A stretch of 64,000 nt of DNA from assembly GCA_009735695.1 (NCBI GenBank), contig SRSL01000001.1, forward strand, positions 806,048-870,047, given 5' to 3'. The stretch is from Christiangramia bathymodioli. Lineage in GTDB: Bacteria > Bacteroidota > Bacteroidia > Flavobacteriales > Flavobacteriaceae. Shown here in pieces: positions 16,167 through 24,287 of the stretch (position 1 is its first letter; each line of letters begins with the position of its first letter). A program made the translations under genes and the position numbers. The notes below the pieces were generated by a model. It did not search any database and was not told where the DNA came from. It saw only the letters and a list, made by a program, of their open reading frames with translations.

Positions 16167-16525
16167 AAAACCTTTTATCCCTCATTTTTATACTCCTACT
16201 TTCCTGCTCGCCAAACCGGCTCGAGCAGGAAAACATGGAGATGCTCTGGGTGGAATTCCAGAAGCCAGAGGTGTATAATTTCTTTGATGCCTCCAAACCA
16301 GAAACCAGCTGGATAGAATACAGCTGTACCGAAGGGCCTTACCTGGTAAGGATCTCGCCAAAGCTCATCGAGGTAGAAACCGATAAACCCATGAAAAAGG
16401 CGCTGCACCTAACCGGCAAATACGGCCGCGATGCGATAGAAATTAAATTAACCAGCGATCACCGGTTCCGGCTTCGGGTAGAAGATCCCGATCCCTACGG
16501 CGAAGTGATCAGAATATATTTTTAG
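16163..16525 (+). CDS. Phage lipoprotein
   Basis: The 120-residue protein begins MKNLLSLIFILLLSC, a type II signal peptide with Cys15. The mature part is beta-rich with no known family. Lipoproteins in early phage operons often exclude superinfecting phage, but this is inference. Confidence 0.65.
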   Translation: MKNLLSLIFILLLSCSPNRLEQENMEMLWVEFQKPEVYNFFDASKPETSWIEYSCTEGPYLVRISPKLIEVETDKPMKKALHLTGKYGRDAIEIKLTSDHRFRLRVEDPDPYGEVIRIYF

Positions 16526-16527
16526 AG

Positions 16528-16734
16528 ATGAAAAAAACTAAATACAAAAGCAAGTTTGATCACTTCTTTTTAAGTAATCGATGGAAAAAACCTTGGTACT
16601 TAAGAGATAGCAACTGGATACCAATTGGAATATCTACGCGATTTTTTGACCCTGAATCTTATGAATGGACTATTCATGTAATCGGGTTAGACTTTAGATT
16701 CTGGTTTAAACGACATTTAAAAAAAAAGATATGA
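16528..16734 (+). CDS. Small basic, Trp-rich protein
   Basis: A 68-residue protein with many Lys, Trp and Phe residues, two bases after the previous gene and overlapping the next by 4. AT-rich. Unknown function. Confidence 0.5.
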   Translation: MKKTKYKSKFDHFFLSNRWKKPWYLRDSNWIPIGISTRFFDPESYEWTIHVIGLDFRFWFKRHLKKKI

Positions 16735-16988
16735 AACCGATCAACTTTAAAGAAGCCAACAAAAAACTGGAAAAGCCTTTATCCATGTCAGACGAAGAAT
16801 GCTCCAGCCTGCCCATTTATAACTCTCCCGGTGGCGAATGTATTTCCTGCTGGACCACTTCATTCTGGAACCGCTTGAAATTCCTGTTTCACGGGAAGAT
16901 CTGGATAGGCGTGGTAAGTGGTTACACACAGCCGCCTATCTGGCTGAATTGTAAGAAAACTGTATTTATTAAAAATAATAGAAAATGA
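16731..16988 (+). CDS. Small protein with Trp/Cys motif
   Basis: The 85-residue protein contains ECISCWTTSFWNRLKFLFHGKIWIGVVSG, here best described as a CxxCW turn followed by a FWxRLKFLFxGKIW segment that recurs in phage-encoded small proteins. Unknown function. Overlaps neighbours by 4 bases. Confidence 0.55.
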   Translation: MKPINFKEANKKLEKPLSMSDEECSSLPIYNSPGGECISCWTTSFWNRLKFLFHGKIWIGVVSGYTQPPIWLNCKKTVFIKNNRK

Positions 16989-17131
16989 GCTTATTAGCCT
17001 ATTGTAAAAAAGCCAATGAAGGAGACCAAAAATCTCCCTGTAATAAAAAGTGCATTACTTGTATTTCACATATTCAATCTGTCAAGGCTATTTGGAGAGA
17101 TAGAGGATATTTAAAAACTGAAAAGCAATGA
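16985..17131 (+). CDS. Small Cys-rich protein
   Basis: A 48-codon frame (MSLLAYCKKANEGDQ...) with four Cys in the first 27 residues, possibly binding zinc. It overlaps the preceding stop and the following start by 4 bases each, which supports it as a gene. Confidence 0.55.
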   Translation: MSLLAYCKKANEGDQKSPCNKKCITCISHIQSVKAIWRDRGYLKTEKQ

Positions 17132-17307
17132 TAGTATATCACCACGACCATAAAGACAGGGTAGTCTTAGAGCTGGAAGAAAATGAATTCAATTTGGTTT
17201 CCTTTCTGCTCGAAAAAAGTGCTCAAAAACATAAGGGAAAATTAAAAGAACCTTTAGCTGTAGAAATGAGTAATCAACTGCTCAAATTCATGGATGAAAA
17301 TAATTAG
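17128..17307 (+). CDS. Small acidic protein
   Basis: A 59-codon frame (MIVYHHDHKDRVVLELEENE...) starting in the previous stop (ATGA) and ending 2 bases before the next gene. No recognised motif. Confidence 0.55.
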   Translation: MIVYHHDHKDRVVLELEENEFNLVSFLLEKSAQKHKGKLKEPLAVEMSNQLLKFMDENN

Positions 17308-17309
17308 AT

Positions 17310-17795
17310 ATGACCGATAGAGAAAAAATCATGACCGGTGAATGCGTCTCACCATTGACCGCGGAAAGATGTCCGGTTTGTATGGATCACTGTGAAGCTT
17401 CAGATTATAAGCAGAAGATTAACGATTTGATAGATTCTGGAAAAAATGAAATAGATTTTCTGGACAGACGCTATGAAGCCTGCAAGGATATAATTCATGG
17501 ATATTTAGGTTTTAATACTTCAAAAGAAGCCGGTAAATTAATAGAGCAAATTCAGGCTATTCGAGATCTTGCAGCCGAGAATATTAAAAAAGTTTCAGAT
17601 AATGCATGGATAAAAGTCGGCGATGATTTGCCTGCAAGAGACGAAGATGTCCTCGCCTGTTTTATCGGCTGGGATGATATGGAATTTACCCGGGTCCTGG
17701 AATACGATCACGACGAAAAGAACTGGATCGACTGGAAAGGTGAAGTTTATACTATGATAACTCACTGGAAACCAATACAGCTTCCAAATGATTAA
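17310..17795 (+). CDS. DUF551-domain protein
   Basis: The 161-residue protein has a Cys-bearing N-terminus (ERCPVCMDHC), a helical middle, and a C-terminal DUF551-like domain with WIKVGDDLPARDEDVL and the closing THWKPIQLP. The domain is common in phage early regions; role unknown. Confidence 0.75.
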   Translation: MTDREKIMTGECVSPLTAERCPVCMDHCEASDYKQKINDLIDSGKNEIDFLDRRYEACKDIIHGYLGFNTSKEAGKLIEQIQAIRDLAAENIKKVSDNAWIKVGDDLPARDEDVLACFIGWDDMEFTRVLEYDHDEKNWIDWKGEVYTMITHWKPIQLPND

Positions 17796-18039
17796 ATTCC
17801 GAAACCATTGCGGTAGCCTGGAAGAGAGTATGAAGACCGTCCGGGAATTTGAGAATGAAAAAGAATTAATCAAATTTCTGGAAGCCTATCATAATTTCAA
17901 GGTCAGGGAAATAAAATTCGATCACCAGATCTATGATGAAAGAATCGGCTGGGACAGTTATTATGTCTCAGTCTATGTGGAATGGTTCCTGGGACACTGG
18001 CACTGGCAATGCGTCGGAATGACCAATGGAAAATTTTAG
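17788..18039 (+). CDS. Small protein, unknown
   Basis: An 83-residue protein that overlaps the DUF551 gene by 8 bases and is the last gene before the terminator at 18089. No known motif. Confidence 0.55.
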   Translation: MIKFRNHCGSLEESMKTVREFENEKELIKFLEAYHNFKVREIKFDHQIYDERIGWDSYYVSVYVEWFLGHWHWQCVGMTNGKF

Positions 18040-18088
18040 TAACTTTAAAATCTGCCAACTTTATTTTAGATTTTCTTACTTGTTAATT

Positions 18089-18117
18089 AAGGCCTCGAAC
18101 ATCCGGGGCCTTTTTTT
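18089..18117. terminator. Bidirectional terminator between convergent genes
   Basis: AAGGCC (18089-18094) and GGCCTT (18107-18112) form the ends of a stem, followed by seven Ts. It ends the rightward early operon and abuts the stop of the minus-strand gene at 18116. Confidence 0.8.
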
Positions 18118-18328
18118 ATGGAGTTGGCTCCAGGTAACTAATTTCCATGTTCAGGTCGTGCCAGTAATCTTTGAGATCAGGATTTGCCCGCCTCGTGAGA
18201 TCCAGGGAATTCTTGCAGTGTGATTTTATAAGTTCATGCCTGTTCCCGGTCCCATCGGGAACCAGGGCGCGGTGCATTCCGTACAGCCTTTTAGCCTCTT
18301 CCTTTACTTCCAGCAGATCGTGGTTCAT
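18116..18328 (-). CDS. Small protein on the minus strand
   Basis: The 70-residue, helical protein (MNHDLLEVKEEAKRLYG...) has good codon use and is bounded by a terminator. It is the only leftward gene in this part of the phage. Its possible leader is the structured RNA at 18388-18508, so it could be controlled by attenuation. Confidence 0.5.
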   Translation of the reverse strand: MNHDLLEVKEEAKRLYGMHRALVPDGTGNRHELIKSHCKNSLDLTRRANPDLKDYWHDLNMEISYLEPTP

Positions 18329-18387
18329 AAGATGTCTTTTTCTAAAATAAGCAGCAGTTCTATACTTGTATTATCCAAAACGGGAGC

Positions 18388-18508
18388 AATAAAAAGCCCC
18401 CGGTTCGCAAAGATCTCTCCAAACCTTATACGAAAACAGCGCATACACGCCACCGGGGGCCGAAGCCTTCAGGGCGCGTATACGCTATCGTTTTCAGGTT
18501 TGGAGAGA
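18388..18508 (-). ncRNA. Compact structured RNA with pseudoknot/terminator switch
   Basis: Arms 18414-18426 and 18496-18508 pair perfectly (13 bp). Next come GAAAAC/GTTTTC (6 bp) and a 12-bp helix (18439-18450 with 18474-18485) whose two mismatches on the plus strand become G-U pairs on the minus strand, so the RNA is read leftward. The apical loop contains a GGC-TTCG-GCC mini-hairpin and GCCCCCGG, which pairs 8/8 with CCGGGGGC (18403-18396) followed by TTTTT, a terminator. The -7 box TATATTTG lies just upstream of the 5' arm. Either a phage sRNA or an attenuator for the gene at 18116-18328. Confidence 0.65.
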
Positions 18509-18511
18509 CCA

Positions 18512-18519
18512 CAAATATA
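18512..18519 (-). promoter_or_regulatory. Promoter -7 box for the structured RNA
   Basis: TATATTTG on the minus strand matches TAnnTTTG exactly. Transcription would begin at or just after 18508, the first base of the hairpin. A -33 element is poor (TTCG about 22 bases upstream). Confidence 0.5.
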
Positions 18520-18544
18520 AGTGTTTAATTAAAATTCCTTGCGA

Positions 18545-19375
18545 ATGTCTGCAGCTTTAAAAACCCCCATTTCCTACTACGGTGGAAAACAGAATCTTAT
18601 CAATACCATCCTGCCCCTGTTCCCAGACCATACGCTGTACGCCGAGCCGTTCATTGGCGGCGGAGCAATCTACTGGGCCAAAAAACCTTCAGAAATTGAA
18701 GTGATCAACGATACCAATAAAGAGCTTATCAATTTTTACGAGGTATGTAAGAACGACTTCGTAGACCTGGAGAAGATGATCAGGATCTCGTTGCATTCCC
18801 GTTCCCTTCATAGCGATGCCAGTGTGGTATACAATAACCCGCATCTCTTTTCCAGGATAAAAAGAGCCTGGGCGGTTTGGGTGCTGGCTTCACAATCTTT
18901 CGCTTCCATGCTGGACGGTTCCTGGGGCTATGATAAAAGCAAGGGCACCACTTCCCAGAAGATCGCCCGCCGGCGGGAAAGCTTTACCGAAGAATTCTCC
19001 ATTCGTATGCAGAATACCCAGGTGGAATGTACCGACGCGCTGCGAATTATCAATTCCAGGGATTCCGAAAATTCATTTTTTTATTGTGATCCGCCATATT
19101 ACAATTCAGATTGTGGGCATTACGACGGTTATAGTCTTTATGATTTTGAAAACCTTCTGAAGACCTTATCCAAGATCAAGGGGAAATTCCTGCTCAGTAG
19201 CTATCCCAGTGATATTTTAAAGGAATACACCGAAAAGTTCGGCTGGCAACAGAAGACCCTCGAGCAGACCGTGAGCGTATCTAACAATACCGGGAAATCG
19301 GGGAAAAAGAAAACCGAGGCCATGACTGCCAATTACGACCTGAGCAACCCGAAAGAAAACCTGAGCCTGTTTTAG
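18545..19375 (+). CDS. N6-adenine DNA methyltransferase (Dam/D12 class), copy 2
   Basis: The 276-residue protein (MSAALKTPISYYGGKQ) has YYGGK, the EPFIGGGAIYW motif and DPPY (about 182-185). It is clearly different from copy 1 in sequence, so specificity probably differs. A TTG at 18539 could add two residues. Upstream lies the divergent structured RNA; no normal promoter is obvious. Confidence 0.88.
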   Translation: MSAALKTPISYYGGKQNLINTILPLFPDHTLYAEPFIGGGAIYWAKKPSEIEVINDTNKELINFYEVCKNDFVDLEKMIRISLHSRSLHSDASVVYNNPHLFSRIKRAWAVWVLASQSFASMLDGSWGYDKSKGTTSQKIARRRESFTEEFSIRMQNTQVECTDALRIINSRDSENSFFYCDPPYYNSDCGHYDGYSLYDFENLLKTLSKIKGKFLLSSYPSDILKEYTEKFGWQQKTLEQTVSVSNNTGKSGKKKTEAMTANYDLSNPKENLSLF

Positions 19376-19402
19376 ACTGCCGCCATGAGCCTGTCGAAGG
19401 GC

Positions 19403-19438
19403 TGTCCTTTTATCCATTGTTTGGTGATAGTATCATTG
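19403..19438 (+). promoter_or_regulatory. Late promoter 1
   Basis: TGTCCTTTT (19403-19411), 19 bases, TATCATTG (19431-19438). The start codon used by the next gene (19445) is 6 bases after the -7 box. Confidence 0.75.
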
Positions 19439-19444
19439 TATGGT

Positions 19445-19891
19445 ATGCTGGTAAAGAATAACAATCTCCTGGAAGATATCTGCGAAGTATCGCTGCAAAG
19501 CGTATGGGGAAAAGCATTCCCCGTGCTCGCTCCTATCTACTCCACGCTTTCAAAGATCCAGTGGAACTGGAAAGACAGTAAAACCGCCGAGGGTGTGATC
19601 TACGATAACGAGCTGCTGCTTAGTTATCCCGGATTGAACCAAAACCAGTTTAAAGAACTCGATAAACTGCTTAGAGGAATGTTCCTGGTTCGGGTAAGAA
19701 CCGAACACGGAAATATTTACGAGCTGGCCGGTACCGAATGTCCCATGGAAGCATCGGTAAAATTCAATGGAGGCCAGACGGCGATAAGCTTTACCCAGCA
19801 GGCAATAGAACCCATAAAATTCATTGGTACCGAGGCCGACCCGGTTGAAGAGCTCGGCTTCCCGTACACCCTAACCTTTACCATGCCCTAA
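19445..19891 (+). CDS. Late structural protein, unknown
   Basis: The 148-residue protein (MLVKNNNLLED...) ends with a beta-rich part (VKFNGGQTAISFTQQ, then TYTLTFTMP-like end). An in-frame ATG at 19385 precedes the late promoter and would not be in the mRNA, so 19445 was chosen. The TAATGA overlap couples it to the fibre-like gene. Possibly a tail fibre connector. Confidence 0.6.
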   Translation: MLVKNNNLLEDICEVSLQSVWGKAFPVLAPIYSTLSKIQWNWKDSKTAEGVIYDNELLLSYPGLNQNQFKELDKLLRGMFLVRVRTEHGNIYELAGTECPMEASVKFNGGQTAISFTQQAIEPIKFIGTEADPVEELGFPYTLTFTMP

Positions 19892-21615
19892 TGATCTACC
19901 CGCAAAAAGTAGCTTTTACAGATAAGCAGAACCGTAGGCCGGTGACCGATCCCGAGGGACAGCTCTCGGCTCTCGAGGCCAACGACATCAGGAATAAGCT
20001 GAACGCCAACGCACTCTTTTATGACGTACATGACGATCTTGCCGCTTTGCAGGCCGCATTCCCGAATCCGCCAAAAGGCGCCTTTGCCTATTTGCTGGAT
20101 GGGAGCTGCTACCGTTGTGTGAGCCTGGGATGGACCACAGATCCTACCAGTCCGGGCGGAGGCTCCGGGGAAACCTATTTTAAGGGATATTATATCGAAG
20201 GTTCCGGGCAAACCGCCTTACAGAAACTACAGGCAGCTTATCCTGATGGCCAGCCTGGATGGCGTGCGATCTTAAGAGTGGCTGGCGGAAACGACAAGGA
20301 AGCGATCTGGGATGAAGACGATAACACCTGGTTTACTTTTGATTTTTCTAGTTCCATAGGCCAGGCTTACGTAGACCAGAAAGATGCTGAAACCCTGGCA
20401 GCTTCCAAAGCATATGCGGAAAGCCTTGTAGGTGGGAATGTTTCTCCTACCCGGATTGACTCCTGGGTGTTGGGATACGATTCCGGACTCACTTATAACC
20501 CGGTCTTCAATTTTACGATAGACGGAGTTTCCAAGGTAGATTCAAGGCAGATCATCCTGGAAGCCCAGACGGCTGCCAACGGCGGAGATGTAAACCCGCG
20601 CCGGGATGTGTTGTGTATCAATAAGCAAACCGAGCAGATTGAAGCGATCACCGGTACGCCTTCAGAGAATCTGGATGAACCGGATATCGATTTCTCCATT
20701 TACCTGAAAGGTCCCATCATCGATATTCCTGCAGGAGGAGCTGCGCCGTCTAATGTAGAGATTACCAGCCTGTACGATGAAAACCTGGGGGTAGCAGGAG
20801 GCGAAGCCGATTTCTACGGAAATGCGGCCTACGATCCAGATAACCTGGAAAACCCGGCTTCAGGAAATAAAGCCATTAAGGTAGTAGGCGAGCTGGTAGT
20901 TAACCAGCTTTTAAGCCTTACCCTGGGCGCAGATCTTCCCATCGCCAAAGCCAAGGAATTACAGTTGCAATTACAAAATATCACTTCTGGCGGTAATTTT
21001 CATATCACCGTGATAGGAAAGCGTTCCAACGGAAGAACCGACAGCTTCCAGATCGCAGCACCTTCAGGTTTTGATCCTGCAAATACCGCAAACTACCAAA
21101 GCATTACCCTGCCGGTTTCCACCAACCAGCTGGTAAGCATTACCTCGGTACGATTTGTAACCCAGGTCGCCGGTTATAAGTTTTACCTGGATAAGGTACG
21201 GTTTGTAGGAGGCGAGGGAACTTCCGGCGGATCAGATAATAACTATGTGACCAAGGAGCAGTTTGATGCTAAGAATGCGGAGCAGGATCAGCGGCTGGAT
21301 GATTTAGAGAATTCAGAAGGGAGTAATGAATTAGTAATAGTTGTTTCATCAAGTCGAGATTTCTTGGATACAGATCACGGAAAGATTTTAATGGTTACAG
21401 CTGCAGTAACGCTTAATATGCCAGACTCAGGAATAAGGGAGCATTTCTCATGTGATTTAGATTGCTTGGCTACAGGGCAAGCAACTATAACCAAATCTTC
21501 TGCGGTAGCCTTTGATTTTCCCAATGGACAAATCTTAAAAGCTGATAAAATGGCAACTATTTATCGTAAAGGAACGGTTAACGAATACAGAGGTAAAGGA
21601 GAGTTTTCCATATGA
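19891..21615 (+). CDS. Tail fibre or receptor-binding protein, mosaic C-terminus
   Basis: The 574-residue protein has a fibre-like build: short N-terminal attachment region (PQKVAFTDKQNRRPV), repeated beta-rich segments, a Gly-rich turn, a heptad segment (KEQFDAKNAEQDQRLDDLENS, about 450-470, given here as its start KEQFDAKNAEQ), then a small C-terminal domain. Base composition falls sharply at about 21.32 kb, just after the heptads, so the tip looks exchanged. Overlaps the next gene by 4 bases. Confidence 0.7.
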   Translation: MIYPQKVAFTDKQNRRPVTDPEGQLSALEANDIRNKLNANALFYDVHDDLAALQAAFPNPPKGAFAYLLDGSCYRCVSLGWTTDPTSPGGGSGETYFKGYYIEGSGQTALQKLQAAYPDGQPGWRAILRVAGGNDKEAIWDEDDNTWFTFDFSSSIGQAYVDQKDAETLAASKAYAESLVGGNVSPTRIDSWVLGYDSGLTYNPVFNFTIDGVSKVDSRQIILEAQTAANGGDVNPRRDVLCINKQTEQIEAITGTPSENLDEPDIDFSIYLKGPIIDIPAGGAAPSNVEITSLYDENLGVAGGEADFYGNAAYDPDNLENPASGNKAIKVVGELVVNQLLSLTLGADLPIAKAKELQLQLQNITSGGNFHITVIGKRSNGRTDSFQIAAPSGFDPANTANYQSITLPVSTNQLVSITSVRFVTQVAGYKFYLDKVRFVGGEGTSGGSDNNYVTKEQFDAKNAEQDQRLDDLENSEGSNELVIVVSSSRDFLDTDHGKILMVTAAVTLNMPDSGIREHFSCDLDCLATGQATITKSSAVAFDFPNGQILKADKMATIYRKGTVNEYRGKGEFSI

Positions 21616-22667
21616 GTTTAAGACGCACCATATTTGGCCAATCATATGAGATAGCTGAGGAAGCTAAGGTGGAAACCTTTGGTTCTATTTCGGGAACGAT
21701 TGATTACTCCGGAGCTGTTTTAGCTCCTAATGGAAAAATATATTGCTTGCCAAGAAACGGTACGAATGTTTTAGTAATTGATACGGTTGAAAAAACAATT
21801 AATACCATTGGAAACTTAGGAACGCAGCAAAATAAAAATTATGGTGGTGTTTTAGCTCCTAATGGTAATATTTACGGAGCACCTTATTTATATGATGCGA
21901 TATTAAAAATTAATCCGGAAACAGGGGAGGTTTCGCAGATTCCAACTAATGGCCTAATGAATTACCAAGGAGGTGTTTTAGCACCTAATGGTAAGATTAT
22001 TTTTATCCCAGGGCAAGCTGGACATTTTTTGGAGTTTGATCCTGAAACGGAAAATTTTGATTCTTTTGGATCGATCGCATCATCACAGGTCTGTGCTGGA
22101 GGGGTTCTAGCTCCTAATGGTTTTATATATACCATTCCACAAAATGCAAACGAGATTTATAAAATTGATCCCATTACAAAGACCTATACAACCATTAGCG
22201 CTCCGAGTGGTCTTAATAAATGGTTTGGTGGTACATTAGCTCCTAATGGCAAAATTTATTGCGCTCCTTTTACTAGAGATTCTGTATTAGTGATTGATCC
22301 TGCAACAGATACTTACTCAGGGATTGCAACAGGATTAGTAAATTCACTAAAATGGACAGGAAATGTTTTAGCTCCTAATGGAAAAATCTATTGCATCCCT
22401 TTTAATTATAATGGAATTCTGGAAATAGATCCTACAAATGAAAGTGCTCAAGTTATTGCTTCTGGACAGCTAGATGGATCTTCAAAATATGTATGTGGAA
22501 CACTTTCAGAAAACGGCGCTATTTTTGGCGCTCCCCGCAATGCAACTTCCGTATTAGCAATAAGCGAAATTAACGAGCCTAATGTTTTAGGTAGTTCTTT
22601 GCGAATGCCTTCTGATTTATCAGAATTAGCGACTTCAGAATATAACAGATATTACAATAAATTATAA
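21612..22667 (+). CDS. Seven-repeat beta-propeller, probable host-recognition protein
   Basis: The 351-residue protein consists of seven repeats of about 43 residues, six built on GGVLAPNGKIY and one diverged (CGTLSENGAIF). Each repeat has a core IDP.T..... segment, consistent with a seven-bladed propeller. DNA copies of TTAGCTCCTAATGG are nearly identical. It lies with the fibre gene in an AT-rich block, so it is likely a tail-tip adhesin or fibre accessory (inference). Confidence 0.7.
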   Translation: MSLRRTIFGQSYEIAEEAKVETFGSISGTIDYSGAVLAPNGKIYCLPRNGTNVLVIDTVEKTINTIGNLGTQQNKNYGGVLAPNGNIYGAPYLYDAILKINPETGEVSQIPTNGLMNYQGGVLAPNGKIIFIPGQAGHFLEFDPETENFDSFGSIASSQVCAGGVLAPNGFIYTIPQNANEIYKIDPITKTYTTISAPSGLNKWFGGTLAPNGKIYCAPFTRDSVLVIDPATDTYSGIATGLVNSLKWTGNVLAPNGKIYCIPFNYNGILEIDPTNESAQVIASGQLDGSSKYVCGTLSENGAIFGAPRNATSVLAISEINEPNVLGSSLRMPSDLSELATSEYNRYYNKL

Positions 22668-22669
22668 AT

Positions 22670-23050
22670 ATGAAAGTAGTAAGAAGTAAAAGGCCTTTAG
22701 TTTATAATAGCAGAGATCAAAAGTCGGCAATAATAGAGTTAAGGATCTCAGACTGGACGAGAGAAGAAAAATTAAATCAATTTAAGGCAGTCGTAGAGGA
22801 TTATGTAATTGGGTTTAATGAAGAATTTGAAACTCAAACCTTTAATAAAATATTTCAGAAGCCAGTTGTGTACTCTAATGCTGAAATAGATAATTTGTTT
22901 ACTCAAATTGGCATACCTGTGTCTTTAAATGACAGTTACGCTGACAAACAAAGTGAACTACTTGCAAATGCACTTTTGATAATAACTCAGCAAAAACCTA
23001 TATATGGCAGTACAGCCGAAGATTGGGAGTTGGTGAATCAATCAACATAA
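22670..23050 (+). CDS. Fibre-region protein, possible assembly chaperone
   Basis: A 126-residue, AT-rich gene directly after the propeller gene. No known motif; position and size are like those of fibre chaperones. Confidence 0.55.
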   Translation: MKVVRSKRPLVYNSRDQKSAIIELRISDWTREEKLNQFKAVVEDYVIGFNEEFETQTFNKIFQKPVVYSNAEIDNLFTQIGIPVSLNDSYADKQSELLANALLIITQQKPIYGSTAEDWELVNQST

Positions 23051-23087
23051 TTCTATCCATTACATGAAAAGATTCCCGTAAAACAAC

Positions 23088-23123
23088 TGTCCTTTTATCA
23101 CCCATCACAAAAAAGCACTTTTG
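23088..23123 (+). promoter_or_regulatory. Late promoter 2
   Basis: TGTCCTTTT (23088-23096), 19 bases, CACTTTTG (23116-23123). It drives the lysis block. The -7 box lies inside the 5' arm of a terminator. Confidence 0.7.
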
Positions 23124-23148
23124 GTAATACACTGAAAGTGCTTTTTTT
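23109..23148 (+). terminator. Terminator overlapping late promoter 2
   Basis: AGCACTTT (23114-23121) pairs with AAAGTGCT (23135-23142), followed by T7 and directly by the ATG at 23149. Readthrough from upstream forms the hairpin; RNA begun at late promoter 2 lacks the 5' arm and escapes. Confidence 0.75.
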
Positions 23149-23766
23149 ATGAAGATATTCACCTTCCTTAAAGACCTGTTCTCCAGTACCAACGATTTCT
23201 TTGAGCAGGACGATAATTTAATTTTCCAGGCGAAACGCGATATGGATGTGATCCTGCAGTTATGGGGTTACGAGCTAAGCGAACGCGGCCCGTATGTTCA
23301 GGCCTTCGATTATTTTGTTAGAAACCCTAAACATTTTAACGGTGCCAGCATGACCGAGGAGCTGTGCGATATCCCCTGGCTGGACCTGGACGCAATGCTG
23401 CACGACTTTTTATACCGCGGTTTAAATGCCTCGGCAAACCTTAAAATGATGTGGCGGGCAGATAAACTGCTAAGGCAGGAAATGAGAAGGCGCGGGAAAA
23501 GTTCCTGGAATACCGGGTACCGCTTTGCGATGCTTACTTTAAAGACGCCGTTCTTCCTGTTCTGGGCCTACGTGATCAAAGGCCGAAGGCTCACCGAAAA
23601 CCAAAAACGGGACCTGAATATCATCTTCGCACTTTTGGAAAAAGAAGACAGCCGTAAATGGCATGAGAAATACCGGGGTGAAATTACCTGGACGCTGGTG
23701 ATCCTTACGATCATCTTCGGCTACGTGTACCGTACCGACCTGCTTAAATACCTCCTGCCGTTTTGA
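23149..23766 (+). CDS. DUF1353-like protein with C-terminal membrane span
   Basis: The 205-residue protein carries LDAMLHDFLYRG and RADKLLRQEMRRRG, the pattern of DUF1353 phage proteins (His-Asp followed by an AD...E...G helix, distantly phospholipase A2-like). A hydrophobic segment near 183-200 is a likely membrane span. First gene of the lysis block, so membrane damage at lysis is plausible but unproven. Confidence 0.6.
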   Translation: MKIFTFLKDLFSSTNDFFEQDDNLIFQAKRDMDVILQLWGYELSERGPYVQAFDYFVRNPKHFNGASMTEELCDIPWLDLDAMLHDFLYRGLNASANLKMMWRADKLLRQEMRRRGKSSWNTGYRFAMLTLKTPFFLFWAYVIKGRRLTENQKRDLNIIFALLEKEDSRKWHEKYRGEITWTLVILTIIFGYVYRTDLLKYLLPF

Positions 23767-24287
23767 AATTCTTTAAACACATATGGCTTTGCCTTCTCCT
23801 GCTGAGCGCTGTTGAAGCACCGGCCCAGGGAATCTACACCAGCCGCCCGGATCTGGTTTACCCTATCCTGGAAGAATTCGTTGCAGAAAACTATAAGAAC
23901 GACACCCGCAGCCTGGAGAAGCTTTCCACGCTGGACAGCGTAATGTTCCGAAACCTGCCTCTAAGAGTGGTGGATACGCTTGTTCTGCATGATTACGGCC
24001 TGCACTATAGCAGGGGCGGAAGACACTGGATAGAGCTGGACTCTATTCTGTTGGAATTTCCCTTCGAATTCAACAAGGTGTTAAAACATGAACTGGGCCA
24101 TGTCTTTGGCCTGGACCATATTCCAACCCACGACCTGCCCAAGAACGACCCGAAGCGAATGGAGATCATGAGTTCCTACCATGCGCACTATATGCTGGAA
24201 TGGAAATACGAAGAAGATCCCGAGCTCTGGAAGCGCGTAAACGATAATTATTACAAATCACTAAAATTGAAATCCCCCCAGCAATGA
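23763..24287 (+). CDS. Secreted metzincin-type zinc protease
   Basis: The 174-residue protein starts at a TTG overlapping the previous stop. A signal peptide (to about residue 22, ending APAQG) is followed by the zinc motif HELGHVFGLDH (about 109-119, HExxHxxGxxH) and a Met (MEIMSSY) as in metzincins. Predicted to act in the periplasm. It is unusual in a lysis cassette; it may cut envelope proteins or degrade wall-linked proteins. Confidence 0.8.
   Translation: MKFFKHIWLCLLLLSAVEAPAQGIYTSRPDLVYPILEEFVAENYKNDTRSLEKLSTLDSVMFRNLPLRVVDTLVLHDYGLHYSRGGRHWIELDSILLEFPFEFNKVLKHELGHVFGLDHIPTHDLPKNDPKRMEIMSSYHAHYMLEWKYEEDPELWKRVNDNYYKSLKLKSPQQ

Noticed and set aside
21612-22667. Diversity-generating retroelement target
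   Set aside because: No reverse transcriptase gene or template repeat is in the prophage; the repeats are explained by propeller blades.
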